Shown: in pieces, positions 19,137 through 28,784 of the stretch
How the letters are laid out: each line of letters starts with the position of its first letter
Position numbering within the stretch: position 1 is the stretch's first letter
Program-made: the position numbers and the translations under genes
Notes under the pieces: model-generated
What the model was told of the DNA's origin: nothing
Database searches by the model: none
The model's input: only the letters and a program-made list of their open reading frames with translations
From: Enterovibrio calviensis DSM 14347
Lineage (GTDB): Bacteria > Pseudomonadota > Gammaproteobacteria > Enterobacterales > Vibrionaceae
Length of the DNA stretch: 64,000 nt
NCBI RefSeq assembly: GCF_000621165.1
Contig: NZ_KK211217.1
Coordinates: forward strand, 1-64,000
Reading direction: 5' to 3'

Positions 19137-19763
19137 ATGAAAGTGGTTGAGGTTAAGCACCCGCTGGTTAAGCATAAAATCGGTTTGATGCGTGAAGGTG
19201 ACATCAGCACCAAGCGTTTCCGTGAGTTGGCCACTGAAGTTGGCAGCCTGCTGACGTACGAAGCAACATCAGACTTCGAAACCGAAAAAGTGACAATTGA
19301 AGGGTGGAATGGCCCTGTTGAAGTCGATCAGATAAAAGGTAAGAAAGTCACGGTTGTGCCAATCCTCCGTGCAGGTCTGGGCATGATGGATGGCGTGCTT
19401 GAGCATATTCCAAGTGCACGTATTAGCGTGGTTGGTATTTACCGCGATGAAGAAACGTTAGAGCCAGTGCCTTATTTCCATAAACTGGCGAGCAACATCA
19501 ATGAGCGTATGGCGCTGGTGGTTGACCCAATGCTGGCGACTGGTGGTTCGATGATCGCGACAATCGATCTATTGAAAGAGAACGGTTGTTTCAACATCAA
19601 AGTGTTGGTACTTGTTGCCGCACCTGAAGGTCTTGAAGCGCTAGAGAAGGCGCACCCAGATGTTGAGCTGTATACCGCTGCCATCGATGAAAAACTCAAT
19701 GACAAAGGCTACATCGTGCCTGGCTTGGGTGATGCGGGCGATAAGATTTTTGGTACCAAGTAA
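19137..19763 (+). CDS. upp: Uracil phosphoribosyltransferase
   Basis: 208 residues, identical in length to E. coli Upp, beginning [20 protein letters not shown]. The start was placed at this ATG because gcaggag lies at the proper distance; the frame is open five codons further. The PRPP-binding motif is [12 protein letters not shown] and the C-terminal uracil-binding region is [16 protein letters not shown]. It salvages uracil to UMP. It is divergent from purM and convergent with the uracil permease gene, unlike E. coli, where upp and uraA form one operon. Confidence 0.98.
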   Translation: MKVVEVKHPLVKHKIGLMREGDISTKRFRELATEVGSLLTYEATSDFETEKVTIEGWNGPVEVDQIKGKKVTVVPILRAGLGMMDGVLEHIPSARISVVGIYRDEETLEPVPYFHKLASNINERMALVVDPMLATGGSMIATIDLLKENGCFNIKVLVLVAAPEGLEALEKAHPDVELYTAAIDEKLNDKGYIVPGLGDAGDKIFGTK

Positions 19764-19795
19764 GTTTTAGTTGTACTTGCAACACCAATAATGAG

Positions 19796-19824
19796 AAAGG
19801 CTTCCATCATGGAAGCCTTTTTTG
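19796..19824. terminator. Bidirectional terminator between upp and uraA
   Basis: A 10-bp stem (aaaggcttcc / ggaagccttt) with loop atcat, followed by a T-run on the plus strand. It sits between the convergent upp and uraA genes. Confidence 0.88.
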
Positions 19825-19842
19825 TACTTGTTTTTCGCTTAA

Positions 19843-21084
19843 TCAGTCTTCCATTTGCGCATTGTCGACAACGTGGGTCTCGCCCATGTCATGCGGAAGG
19901 ATGAGGTTAAGCAAGATAGCCACGATACCGCACAAGCTGATACCTTGAAGGCTGAATTCGCCAATACCAAACGCCATACCACCAATACCAAACACCAGTG
20001 TTACAGCCACAATGGTCAGGTTGCGTGCTTTGTGAAGGTCCACTTGGTTCTTAATCAATGTGTTAAGACCAACGGTTGCGATAGAACCGAACAGCAAAAT
20101 CATAATGCCGCCCATAACCGGTACAGGAATGGTTTGCAGCACGGCGCCAAGCTTACCAACAAAGGCCAATATGATCGCAGTAACAGCCGCCCAAGTCATG
20201 ATCGCTGGGTTAAATGCGCGAGTCAGCATAACCGCCCCAGTCACTTCACTGTATGTGGTGTTTGGTGGCGCACCGAACATTGAAGCGGCAATCGTTGCCA
20301 CGCCGTCACCTGCCATGGTGCGGTGCAGACCTGGTTTCTTCAGGTAGTCTTTACCCGTTACGTTTGAAATAGCCAGCATATCGCCAACGTGCTCAACCGC
20401 AGGTGCAATCGCCACCGGGATCATAAACAAAATGGCATTGATATTGAAAGCTGGTGCGGTGAATGCAGGCATAGCAAGCCAAGCGGCGTTAAGAACGGGA
20501 GAGAAATCGACCACGCCAAAGAACAATGCAACGAGGTAGCCAGATACAATACCCGCTAGAATGGGAACCAGTCGAAAGAAGCCTTTTGCAAACACAGACA
20601 TGGCAATGGTGGTGACTAGTGAGACGCCTGAAATCCAAAGTGCGACCGAACCATCAACAAGCTGAAAAGCGCCATCGCCAGATTTTCCAAGCGCCATGTT
20701 AACCGCAGCGGGTGCTAATCCTAGACCGATGACCATGATGACTGGGCCAACGACCACTGGCGGGAGCAGTTTGTGAATGAAGCCCACGCCACGTACTTTG
20801 ATGATGCCACCCATAATGACATAAACCAAACCCGCGACCATGAGTCCGCCCATGGTGGCTGGAATACCCCATGTTTGAACACCGAACATGATAGGAGCAA
20901 TAAAGGCAAAAGAAGAGGCAAGGAAAATGGGGACAGAACGTTTGGTAACTAGTTGGAAAAGAAGGGTACCGACACCCGCACCGAAGAGAGCAACGTTAGG
21001 GTCGAGTCCGGTTAACAGCGGAACCAACACCAACGCGCCGAAGGCAACAAATAGCATTTGTGCCCCTAATAAGAATTGCATCAT
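19843..21084 (-). CDS. uraA: Uracil permease (uracil:proton symporter)
   Basis: 413 residues of the NCS2/nucleobase-ascorbate transporter family with about 12-14 hydrophobic segments. Recognisable blocks are LPPVVVGPVIMVIGLGLAP, the substrate-site region VAIAPAVEHVGDMLAIS, and APPNTTYSEVTGAVMLTRAF. It brings uracil across the inner membrane for Upp. Two adjacent ATG codons follow ggagcgtc; either could be the start, the second giving one residue less. Orientation is opposite to upp, so the E. coli upp-uraA operon has been rearranged. Confidence 0.95.
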   Translation of the reverse strand: MMQFLLGAQMLFVAFGALVLVPLLTGLDPNVALFGAGVGTLLFQLVTKRSVPIFLASSFAFIAPIMFGVQTWGIPATMGGLMVAGLVYVIMGGIIKVRGVGFIHKLLPPVVVGPVIMVIGLGLAPAAVNMALGKSGDGAFQLVDGSVALWISGVSLVTTIAMSVFAKGFFRLVPILAGIVSGYLVALFFGVVDFSPVLNAAWLAMPAFTAPAFNINAILFMIPVAIAPAVEHVGDMLAISNVTGKDYLKKPGLHRTMAGDGVATIAASMFGAPPNTTYSEVTGAVMLTRAFNPAIMTWAAVTAIILAFVGKLGAVLQTIPVPVMGGIMILLFGSIATVGLNTLIKNQVDLHKARNLTIVAVTLVFGIGGMAFGIGEFSLQGISLCGIVAILLNLILPHDMGETHVVDNAQMED

Positions 21085-21399
21085 GACGCTCCTTCTGAAA
21101 TGAAAAAATCGGCGGATACTACCACTAAAAGTAGGCGCTTTGCAGTGATTGATGCTGTCTTGTCGACGAGTTACACAGTCATTTCTAACTTTCTTTGAAG
21201 CTTGTGGTCTATGAAATGTGTTTGTGAGGTTTATACTTTTTCTGTCGATGGGGATGGATATGTGGCGACGAATTGATCATATGTGGCTCATTGAATAGTG
21301 TCGCTTGGTTATATCGCTCAAATTCGGTGTTTTGCCATTGCTGACAGTGTGGCTTCAATTTATGATCAACGTTTAACATTCGAGTTGTCTGGCAAATAT
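21085..21399. other. Non-coding region between uraA and the DUF2066 gene
   Basis: 315 bp holding the divergent promoters of uraA and the DUF2066 gene. No operator, RNA or coding sequence can be named. The frame of the DUF2066 gene is open back to 21298, but the signal peptide fixes the start at 21400. Confidence 0.5.
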
Positions 21400-22572
21400 A
21401 TGTTACGAATATTCTTTTTCGTTTTGGCGTTAGCACTAGGGCAAACCAGTGCAATGGCTTCTGCGTTGTTCAGTACGGAAGTTGTGCTGGATGATAGTGA
21501 TACCGCGACAGAGCAAACCGCGAAACAAAAAGCGTTTGTTGATGTGCTGGTTCGTATGTCGGGTCAGTCCAATGTGGGCGAAAACCCAGTGATTCAAAAA
21601 GCGCTTCCTTCGGTAAACCAATATATTACGCAGTTGGGGTACGGAGAATCAGAAGGGCTACGCAGCTTAGTTTTGGCATTTGATGATGCAAAAATCAGAA
21701 CACTACTAACACAAGCACAAGTGCCATATTGGGGGCTGCCGCGTCCTGAAGTGCTGTTTTGGCTGGTGGAAGACAGCGCATCACAGCGCAATGTGGTGTG
21801 GGAACAGTCTGGTTCTGACTTGATTACGACTCTCAAAGCGGAAGGAGAGCGACGAGGTTTGCCCGTTCTGATGCCAGTGGGCGACTTTGACGATGTGGTT
21901 GCGATTTCCATTCCTGATCTTTGGGGGGGATTCACTGGGCCAATTTCTCAAGCGAGTACGCGTTATAACCCGACCGGTGTTGCCGTTGTCAAAGTTCGTA
22001 ATAATCGTTTGAGTTGGCAGTTATTTCCCAATGCGGCAAATATTGGTGGCGATGCGCCAATAGAGGGGCAAGTATCGGGTGCGCCAGCACAAGCATTTGC
22101 AACAATGGTTGATGATATCTCTAACTATTACGCTGAACGCTTAGCGATTAATCTTGGTGTTGCTGATAGCAATGCGACGGCGTTAACCATTACGGGCTTG
22201 AACGATGCTGAAGATTTCTTTGTGGTTGAGCGCACGCTAAAAGGACTTAACTCGGTTGCATCTCTTCGATTAGCGTCCATTGAATCAGGCACTGCGACGT
22301 TTCGCATCAGCCTATTGGCCAATGAAGAAATCTTCCACAATGAAATGATGTCTGACCGTCGTCTTCGTCGTGTTGAAGTATTACCAGAGCCAGTTGTTGA
22401 AACGCTACCAACACCAACACCGGCACCAACACAACCAGTCGGTGTTAATGGCGAATCACAAGAGACTATCGACGGTGTTATTGTTCCTGTTATTGAGGAA
22501 CCCGCTTTGATTGAAGCGCCTCAGGTAACTCATACTGACACATCGACATTGACCTACCAATGGGTGGGTTAA
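21400..22572 (+). CDS. DUF2066 domain protein, predicted secreted
   Basis: 390 residues starting MLRIFFFVLALALGQTSAMA, a clear Sec signal peptide, which is why this ATG was chosen. The mature part resembles the DUF2066 family of Vibrio and relatives (VPYWGLPRPEVLFWLVED and AKQKAFVDVLVRMSGQSNV). The C-terminus has a proline/threonine-rich linker (about 345-365). Function is unknown; periplasmic. In related genomes, as I recall them, the next gene is hda, which is missing here. A strong terminator follows directly. Confidence 0.75.
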   Translation: MLRIFFFVLALALGQTSAMASALFSTEVVLDDSDTATEQTAKQKAFVDVLVRMSGQSNVGENPVIQKALPSVNQYITQLGYGESEGLRSLVLAFDDAKIRTLLTQAQVPYWGLPRPEVLFWLVEDSASQRNVVWEQSGSDLITTLKAEGERRGLPVLMPVGDFDDVVAISIPDLWGGFTGPISQASTRYNPTGVAVVKVRNNRLSWQLFPNAANIGGDAPIEGQVSGAPAQAFATMVDDISNYYAERLAINLGVADSNATALTITGLNDAEDFFVVERTLKGLNSVASLRLASIESGTATFRISLLANEEIFHNEMMSDRRLRRVEVLPEPVVETLPTPTPAPTQPVGVNGESQETIDGVIVPVIEEPALIEAPQVTHTDTSTLTYQWVG

Positions 22573-22602
22573 GCCTGAAATAGTCGACGTTTATACAAAA
22601 AG

Positions 22603-22631
22603 AAAAGCAGGTGAATCCACCTGCTTTTTTT
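22603..22631. terminator. Terminator after the DUF2066 gene
   Basis: A 10-bp stem (aaagcaggtg / cacctgcttt) with a 4-nt loop and a run of T. It can serve both the DUF2066 gene and the convergent DUF2069 gene. Confidence 0.85.
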
Positions 22632-22669
22632 GTCTCTGAGCAATAGTTGTCAGTATCAGAGGCTATCGC

Positions 22670-23083
22670 TTATTTTTCAAATCGTGCTTTCTCTTCGCGT
22701 TCTACTTGGGAAAGTTTCTTAAGACCCAACCCCATTTCTTGCCCTTTTCGTTTCGCGAAATAGATGTTGCTGACAAATGAAATCGAAGTCAGTACCAATT
22801 CGACGAGGGCAAGCCAACGCTCTCCTTGGTCAATCCACAAGATCGTTAATGCATGAGTGAAGTAGAGCATCAAAATGAAGTTCGCCCACGCATGTGTATA
22901 AGGCTTACCCGTAATGATCCCTTTTAACGGCAAAAGTAGCGGCAATAACCAAGCGATGGTGACACCATAAGGGTTTACATGGATATGTGGCGACAAAATG
23001 CCATGCCACAACGCCACCCAGCCAAACAGGGCTAGGTAAGAAGAAAGCGCTACAGCCCTAAGGCGAGAAGTAGAAGAGAACAA
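22670..23083 (-). CDS. DUF2069 family inner-membrane protein
   Basis: 137 residues with four hydrophobic segments (about 12-30, 41-53, 64-86 and 91-108) and a basic/acidic cytoplasmic tail. It matches the small DUF2069 membrane family of gamma-proteobacteria by pattern (WAWLLPLLLPLKGI-like core, YTHAWANFILMLYF). Function is unknown. It follows wrbA by 44 bp on the same strand and is likely the last gene of an arsC-wrbA-DUF2069 unit. Confidence 0.75.
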   Translation of the reverse strand: MFSSTSRLRAVALSSYLALFGWVALWHGILSPHIHVNPYGVTIAWLLPLLLPLKGIITGKPYTHAWANFILMLYFTHALTILWIDQGERWLALVELVLTSISFVSNIYFAKRKGQEMGLGLKKLSQVEREEKARFEK

Positions 23084-23127
23084 CGGGATAACTCCTTTTA
23101 TCTAAGTCTTATTTCTGTCTCTTGGGA

Positions 23128-24071
<944 letters not shown>

Positions 24072-24121
24072 GAAAGCTCCTTGTACTGCGTTATTTGCCG
24101 CAGTTTATGTTGTCATTTCCC

Positions 24122-24153
24122 AAGCCAAGATATGCATAAAAGCATCTTGGCTT
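24122..24153 (-). other. Intercistronic hairpin between bepA and yfgD
   Basis: A perfect 10-bp stem (aagccaagat / atcttggctt) with a 12-nt loop. There is no convincing T-run on either strand, so it may only slow transcription or protect the bepA message from 3' decay. Confidence 0.45.
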
Positions 24154-24170
24154 AGATTTAATGCCTTTTG

Positions 24171-25628
24171 TTAGCGTTGAAGTGCGCTGAAACGCGCTTC
24201 TTCCACCCTCAGCTGATCAATACGTGCATCGTAGCGAGCTTGATCAAGACTGCCAAGCTCAACCAACTGGCTAGCTTGTGTGTAATTGTGAATGGCTTTG
24301 TGCCAGCGCCCTTGCAAGGCATACAGTTCACCTTGTGCGGCCAAAGCGCCATGGCGAACCCCTTGTTTATCGAAGGCTTCTTGGAGAAGAGACCAGCCAT
24401 TAACATCATTCGGGAAACGATGAGTGTATCGTGTGAGACCCGTTGTCGCTTCTTTGTATCTTTCTGCATTGATCAACACATAATCTCGGTTCAATAACAG
24501 CACCGGGTTATTAGGCTGACTCTCTAGCGCTTGGTCTAGGCGTTTCACTGCTTGGTCGAAATGCTTCTGACTCACGTCCAAATCGGTCATGGCATCAAGG
24601 AAAAAACGATTGTTAGGCTGCGCCTTGATGAGTGGGGCTAGCAGTTTCCCCGCTTTCTCAAACTGACGACTGTCAATGTAGATCAAAGCCTTGCCGTAGT
24701 TGATGGATTGCGCTTGAGCAGGCGATGCCTTTCTCAATTCACGGTTAAATCCATCCAACGCGGCGGCGTGATCCAAGCCAGCATATCGCGCTATCACACG
24801 AGACCTTGCTAGTTGATATTCTGGTGAGTAAGGCACGGTTTTTTGCGGATACTGCTGAGCGCGCGCACGTGAATCCGTAATGCGCGAATCTGGCATGGGG
24901 TGCGTCAGCAAAAACTGAGGCGGCTTAGAAGCAAAGCGATATTGGTCAGATAAGCGCGTGAAGAAACGCGGCATCGCATTCACATCAAACCCTGAACGCG
25001 ACAAGGTTTCGATGCCGACGCGATCAGCTTCTTTTTCGTTACTGCGTGTGTAGTTGATTCGGCTTTGGATGGATGCTGCCGTTGTTGCTTGTGCGGCAGC
25101 GATACCCGCCTGTGGGGCGGCAATGGCCAGTAACAAAGACCCAACTAAGGCCGCTGTCGTCAATGGCGTTTGCTTTGCTTGATCTTCCATTGCTCGCGCG
25201 AGGTGTCGTTGGGTTAAGTGTGCGATCTCGTGAGCAACGACCGATGCCAGTTCACTTTCACTTTGAGCATGAAGGAAAAGGCCAGTATGAAGAGCAACGT
25301 GTCCACCGAAGAATGCAAACGCATTAATGTCACGATTGCGAATTAAGATGAACTCAAACGGCGTTTTAACATCGTTCGCATTTGCAACTAATGTTGCACC
25401 TAGCGATGAAATATACTCGGAAAGAAGAGGGTCGTTAACGATCGGCTGACTGCCACGCAGTATGCGCATGTAAGCCTTACCGTATTCAATTTCTTTTTCG
25501 ACTGACAAAGTGCCAGCTGCGGCCGTCCCAATGTCGGGCAGACTGCTGTAACTGGTTGCCATCACAGGGGATGATAGTGAAAGAGAGGCGACTAAAAGAC
25601 TTGTCGTCATTTTTTTAAACAACTGCAT
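24171..25628 (-). CDS. bepA: Beta-barrel assembly-enhancing protease BepA (M48)
   Basis: 485 residues, close to E. coli BepA (487). A signal peptide (about 1-24, ending SSPVMA) is followed by the zinc metalloprotease domain with VVAHEIAHLTQRH (H133, E134, H137), a third zinc ligand in NEKEADRVG and the active-site-covering histidine region. A TPR region runs from about 300 to the end. It degrades or helps assemble LptD and other outer-membrane proteins in the periplasm. The frame is open eight codons further from a GTG with GGAGG nearby; the ATG was chosen because it gives the usual signal peptide. Confidence 0.94.
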   Translation of the reverse strand: MQLFKKMTTSLLVASLSLSSPVMATSYSSLPDIGTAAAGTLSVEKEIEYGKAYMRILRGSQPIVNDPLLSEYISSLGATLVANANDVKTPFEFILIRNRDINAFAFFGGHVALHTGLFLHAQSESELASVVAHEIAHLTQRHLARAMEDQAKQTPLTTAALVGSLLLAIAAPQAGIAAAQATTAASIQSRINYTRSNEKEADRVGIETLSRSGFDVNAMPRFFTRLSDQYRFASKPPQFLLTHPMPDSRITDSRARAQQYPQKTVPYSPEYQLARSRVIARYAGLDHAAALDGFNRELRKASPAQAQSINYGKALIYIDSRQFEKAGKLLAPLIKAQPNNRFFLDAMTDLDVSQKHFDQAVKRLDQALESQPNNPVLLLNRDYVLINAERYKEATTGLTRYTHRFPNDVNGWSLLQEAFDKQGVRHGALAAQGELYALQGRWHKAIHNYTQASQLVELGSLDQARYDARIDQLRVEEARFSALQR

Positions 25629-25801
25629 AACTGACGTTGGTGCCTCCAGCACGCGGAAAAAAAGGGTGCGAAATCTTATAGGTAGACAGCAAACTTGTAG
25701 AGAGGTTCTGTGTCGCTTAACGAAGCACGAGGTTACCTGAACTACATCTCCGCGCCGTTTAAGTATACAATGCGGTCGATAATAGCGATCAGTGAGAAAG
25801 A

Positions 25802-26023
25802 ATGGAAATTCAATCCCTTGATTTGCGTGAGCATCGCTGTCCTATGGCGTTGCTTATGGCCAAAAGAGCCTGTGCAAAATTGGGGCAGGGAGAGCAATTA
25901 GCGCTATACGTGTTGGACAGCGGTACAGTGAAGGATATTCCCCGCTACTTAAATAGCAATGGGTTTGATTTTGAGCAAAGCGTTGTGTCTGGTGCGACGG
26001 TGTTTTACGTCACCAAACTTTAA
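25802..26023 (+). CDS. TusA/SirA-like small sulfur-carrier-type protein
   Basis: 73 residues of the TusA fold: LDLREHRCPMALLMAKRA with the single conserved cysteine followed by proline (Cys13-Pro14), then the beta strand and GFDFEQSVVSGATVFYVTKL. Family members move persulfide sulfur or act in redox reactions; the CPxP motif of true TusA is altered (CPMA), so this is a paralogue of unknown partner. It precedes perM by 12 bp and shares its transcript, an arrangement common in Vibrio. Confidence 0.82.
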   Translation: MEIQSLDLREHRCPMALLMAKRACAKLGQGEQLALYVLDSGTVKDIPRYLNSNGFDFEQSVVSGATVFYVTKL

Positions 26024-26035
26024 ACGGGAATTTAC

Positions 26036-27118
26036 ATGTTAGAAATGCTTAACCGTTGGTACAAAAGACGGTTTTCAGATCCACATGCGGTCAGTTTGAT
26101 CACATTACTTATCATGGGCTTTGTGGTCATTTACTTCTTCGGCAATTTGCTGGCTCCGTTGTTGGTGGCGATTGTGTTGGCGTATTTGTTGGAATGGCCA
26201 GTGTCGAAAATGGTGTCTTTCGGTCTCCCTCGGGTGATGTCCGTCATTTTGGTGCTGACTCTTTTTGTGGGATTCATGTTGCTTGCCTGTTTTGGCTTAG
26301 TCCCCACGATTTGGACTCAGGTGATTAATTTGATCGCCGACATCCCGACAATGTTTAACGATTTTCAGTTCTATATCTCTCATCTACCAGAAGCTTACCC
26401 TGATCTTATTCAGCCAGAGATGGTGACTGCGTTTCTCGATACGCTTCAAAGTCGTGTTCTTGGCTTGGGCGAAACGGCAGTCAAAGGGTCTCTTGCCTCT
26501 TTGGTGAGCCTAGCTACGCTTGCCGTTTATTTGATCTTGGTACCGCTGTTACTGTTCTTTTTGCTGAAAGATCGCGATGAAATGCTGGCATCTTTTAGTA
26601 CGTTTTTGCCTCGAAACCGAAAACTCACGAATCGTGTCGCGAGTGAGATGAATGAGCAAATTTCAAATTATATTCGTGGCAAAGTGACTGAAATCATCAT
26701 TGTTGGCATCGCGAGTTACATTACTTTCGCGTTGTTAGATTTGCGCTATGCAGCTCTGTTAAGCGTCGCGACGGGTTTGTCGGTACTCATTCCTTATATC
26801 GGCGCAGCAGCAGTGACGCTGCCGATTTTCATGGTGGCGTTGTTCCAGTGGGGCATCAGCCCTGAACTTGGCTATTTGATGCTTGCATACGGCATTATCC
26901 AAGCACTGGATGGTAATGTTTTAGTTCCTGTCCTGTTCTCAGAAGCGGTGAACCTTCACCCTGTTGCGATTATTGTGGCCGTGTTGGTATTTGGCGGATT
27001 CTGGGGCTTTTGGGGGGTGTTTTTTGCCATCCCTCTCGCGACATTGGTCAAAGCCGTGTGGAATGCATTGCCATCACACGATCTCGAAGATGATGCAGTG
27101 TCTGAAACTTCAAACTAA
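26036..27118 (+). CDS. perM: PerM-like AI-2E family transporter
   Basis: 360 residues with about seven or eight hydrophobic segments. Family motifs are the central LLLFFLLKDRDEM and the C-terminal GLSVLIPYIGAAAVTLPIF and GNVLVPVLFSEAVNLHPVAII. It is a polytopic inner-membrane protein; family members export autoinducer-2 or antiport Na+/H+, and the role of PerM itself is not settled. It keeps the bepA-perM neighbourhood of E. coli (divergent). A terminator follows. Confidence 0.92.
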   Translation: MLEMLNRWYKRRFSDPHAVSLITLLIMGFVVIYFFGNLLAPLLVAIVLAYLLEWPVSKMVSFGLPRVMSVILVLTLFVGFMLLACFGLVPTIWTQVINLIADIPTMFNDFQFYISHLPEAYPDLIQPEMVTAFLDTLQSRVLGLGETAVKGSLASLVSLATLAVYLILVPLLLFFLLKDRDEMLASFSTFLPRNRKLTNRVASEMNEQISNYIRGKVTEIIIVGIASYITFALLDLRYAALLSVATGLSVLIPYIGAAAVTLPIFMVALFQWGISPELGYLMLAYGIIQALDGNVLVPVLFSEAVNLHPVAIIVAVLVFGGFWGFWGVFFAIPLATLVKAVWNALPSHDLEDDAVSETSN

Positions 27119-27151
27119 AATGATCCGTAACGTCATGAATTCAGTAATGAC

Positions 27152-27179
27152 AAGAGGCCTTTAGGGTCTCTTCTTTTTT
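27152..27179 (+). terminator. Terminator after perM
   Basis: Stem aagaggcc / ggtctctt with one G-U pair and a 5-nt loop, followed by ctttttt. It covers the TTG that could be read as a far-upstream start of the next gene, which argues against that start. Confidence 0.75.
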
Positions 27180-27192
27180 GCAAACGTTGCAA
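27178..27192. promoter_or_regulatory. Short dyad before the flavoprotein gene
   Basis: ttgcaaacgttgcaa holds two TTGCAA palindromes around acg. It resembles a PurR/LacI-family operator with one base deleted from the centre. It lies about 40 bp before the likely GTG start of the downstream flavoprotein. An operator role is possible but unproven. Confidence 0.3.
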
Positions 27193-27231
27193 ATTGATAC
27201 TTTATATATTTTTGAAGCGAGAATTTCGATC

Positions 27232-28698
27232 GTGGTGGGTAGTGAGCAAGCTGAGTTGGCGACATCGGCAGCGCCTTTTAGGGTAGGTATTGTTGGTGGT
27301 GGCGTTGCAGGTGCAACGGCAGCACTGAAAATGGCAGGGCTTGGTATTGAAACGCTGTTGTTTGAAGCGGGTGATAGCTTAGTCAGCGGTCCACCGATTT
27401 GTCACCTTCACGCGGGTGGTAACTTATACCGTGAAATTTCTGACGAGCAATGTATTGCGTTGCTTGAGCAATCCATTGCGACTGTGCGTGCTTACCCTGA
27501 TACGGTAAACCGTCGTCCTACCGTGATAGCGATTCCGACCTCAGACGCAGGCGAGCCCGACACTATTCTGAAGCGGCTTGAGCAACTGACACTTCACTAC
27601 AAAACATTGATTGAGCAAGATGCAGACAATGAAGTGTTGGGGCATCCTGAACAATATTTCACACTCTACGACAAGCACGATTTAGCGCGACTCGCTCAAC
27701 AGTCACTGCCGGACAATCCACAAACACCTGATGATTGGCTTATCCCAGTGGCGAAATACATGCCACATGACAAGTTCAAGTTCCCATTGGTGGTGGTGCA
27801 AGAATATGGCCTGAGTGTATTTCGCTTAGCAGCGACTGCAGCGCTAGGATTGGAGCAATCTCAGAACTGTCGCGTTCACCTGAATAACACGATCACCCAG
27901 ATTGAGCCGCTGACTGAGGGCTGGCGAATTGAGTCAACAGATAGAGATGGCGCCTCTCAGGTTCATGATGTCGACTTTGTCATTAATGCCTGCGGCTTCC
28001 GCACGGGGAAAGTGGATGACCTTGCATCATTTTCACGTAAACGATGGGTGGAGTACAAAGCGGCCTATGTGGCTCACTGGCCATCCCAGCCTGGAATGTG
28101 GCCAGAAGTTATCGTGCATGGCGATCGTGGCACACCACAAGGTATGGCGCAGTTAACCCCTTATGCAAACGGCTTTGTGCAGTTGCATGGCATGACACAC
28201 GACATAACCTTGTTTGATGGCGGGCTGGTGGCGAGCACAGAGGCATCAGCGCAGCCAAATTTGCCGCAGCACATGGTGGCGAAAGCTGGCGGTGGTTGGG
28301 AGTGGACAGAAATCCGTGAACGTACCGAGCGCGCTATTTCTCACTTCAGCCAGTGGTTGCCTGAGTTTGAACATGCTGAAGTTGGTGGAAAGCCGCTTTG
28401 TGGCGCACAACAAATCCCAGGTGAAGACCCAAGCCTTCGTGCTGCCGATGCGACGTTTGAAGGTGAGCGTTATGCGCGTGTCGAATTGGTAAAAGCGTCA
28501 TCCGCGCTGCAAGCCGCAGATCGTATCCTTGCACATTGTGAGCAGCATGGCTGGATTTCATTGCCTGCAGGGTGGGAAAACCCGACGTTGCCGCTAACCG
28601 TTTCTTTGGATAGCGATGCGATTGTAGAGAAAGCGCGCCGCTTAGCGATCAACCGTGATTATCCGGATGCGTTAGCGTTACCGTTTCCTCAACAGTAA
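27232..28698 (+). CDS. FAD-dependent oxidoreductase (DAO-like), function unknown
   Basis: About 488 residues from a GTG start; the frame is open to a TTG at 27178 that lies in the perM terminator, so a later start is preferred. A Rossmann dinucleotide motif VGIVGGGVAGATAALKMAG is followed 20 residues on by the ribose-binding LLFEAG. The FAD motif near the middle is VDFVINACGFRTG and the C-terminal block is KPLCGAQQIPGEDPSLRAAD. The layout is that of glycine/D-amino-acid-oxidase-like flavoproteins acting on small amines or acids. I do not recognise a specific substrate. It stands alone between two terminators. Confidence 0.75.
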   Translation: MVGSEQAELATSAAPFRVGIVGGGVAGATAALKMAGLGIETLLFEAGDSLVSGPPICHLHAGGNLYREISDEQCIALLEQSIATVRAYPDTVNRRPTVIAIPTSDAGEPDTILKRLEQLTLHYKTLIEQDADNEVLGHPEQYFTLYDKHDLARLAQQSLPDNPQTPDDWLIPVAKYMPHDKFKFPLVVVQEYGLSVFRLAATAALGLEQSQNCRVHLNNTITQIEPLTEGWRIESTDRDGASQVHDVDFVINACGFRTGKVDDLASFSRKRWVEYKAAYVAHWPSQPGMWPEVIVHGDRGTPQGMAQLTPYANGFVQLHGMTHDITLFDGGLVASTEASAQPNLPQHMVAKAGGGWEWTEIRERTERAISHFSQWLPEFEHAEVGGKPLCGAQQIPGEDPSLRAADATFEGERYARVELVKASSALQAADRILAHCEQHGWISLPAGWENPTLPLTVSLDSDAIVEKARRLAINRDYPDALALPFPQQ

Positions 28699-28722
28699 AC
28701 CGTTGTCGACCTTGATTGAAAG

Positions 28723-28749
28723 AAAAAGCCTGCGAACAGCAGGCTTTTT
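28723..28749. terminator. Bidirectional terminator after the flavoprotein gene
   Basis: A perfect 11-bp stem (aaaaagcctgc / gcaggcttttt) with a 5-nt loop, flanked by A and T runs, between convergent genes. Confidence 0.9.
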
Positions 28750-28784
28750 GCGTTTTATGGGGTGAATCATGCGGGCTTAATCGC

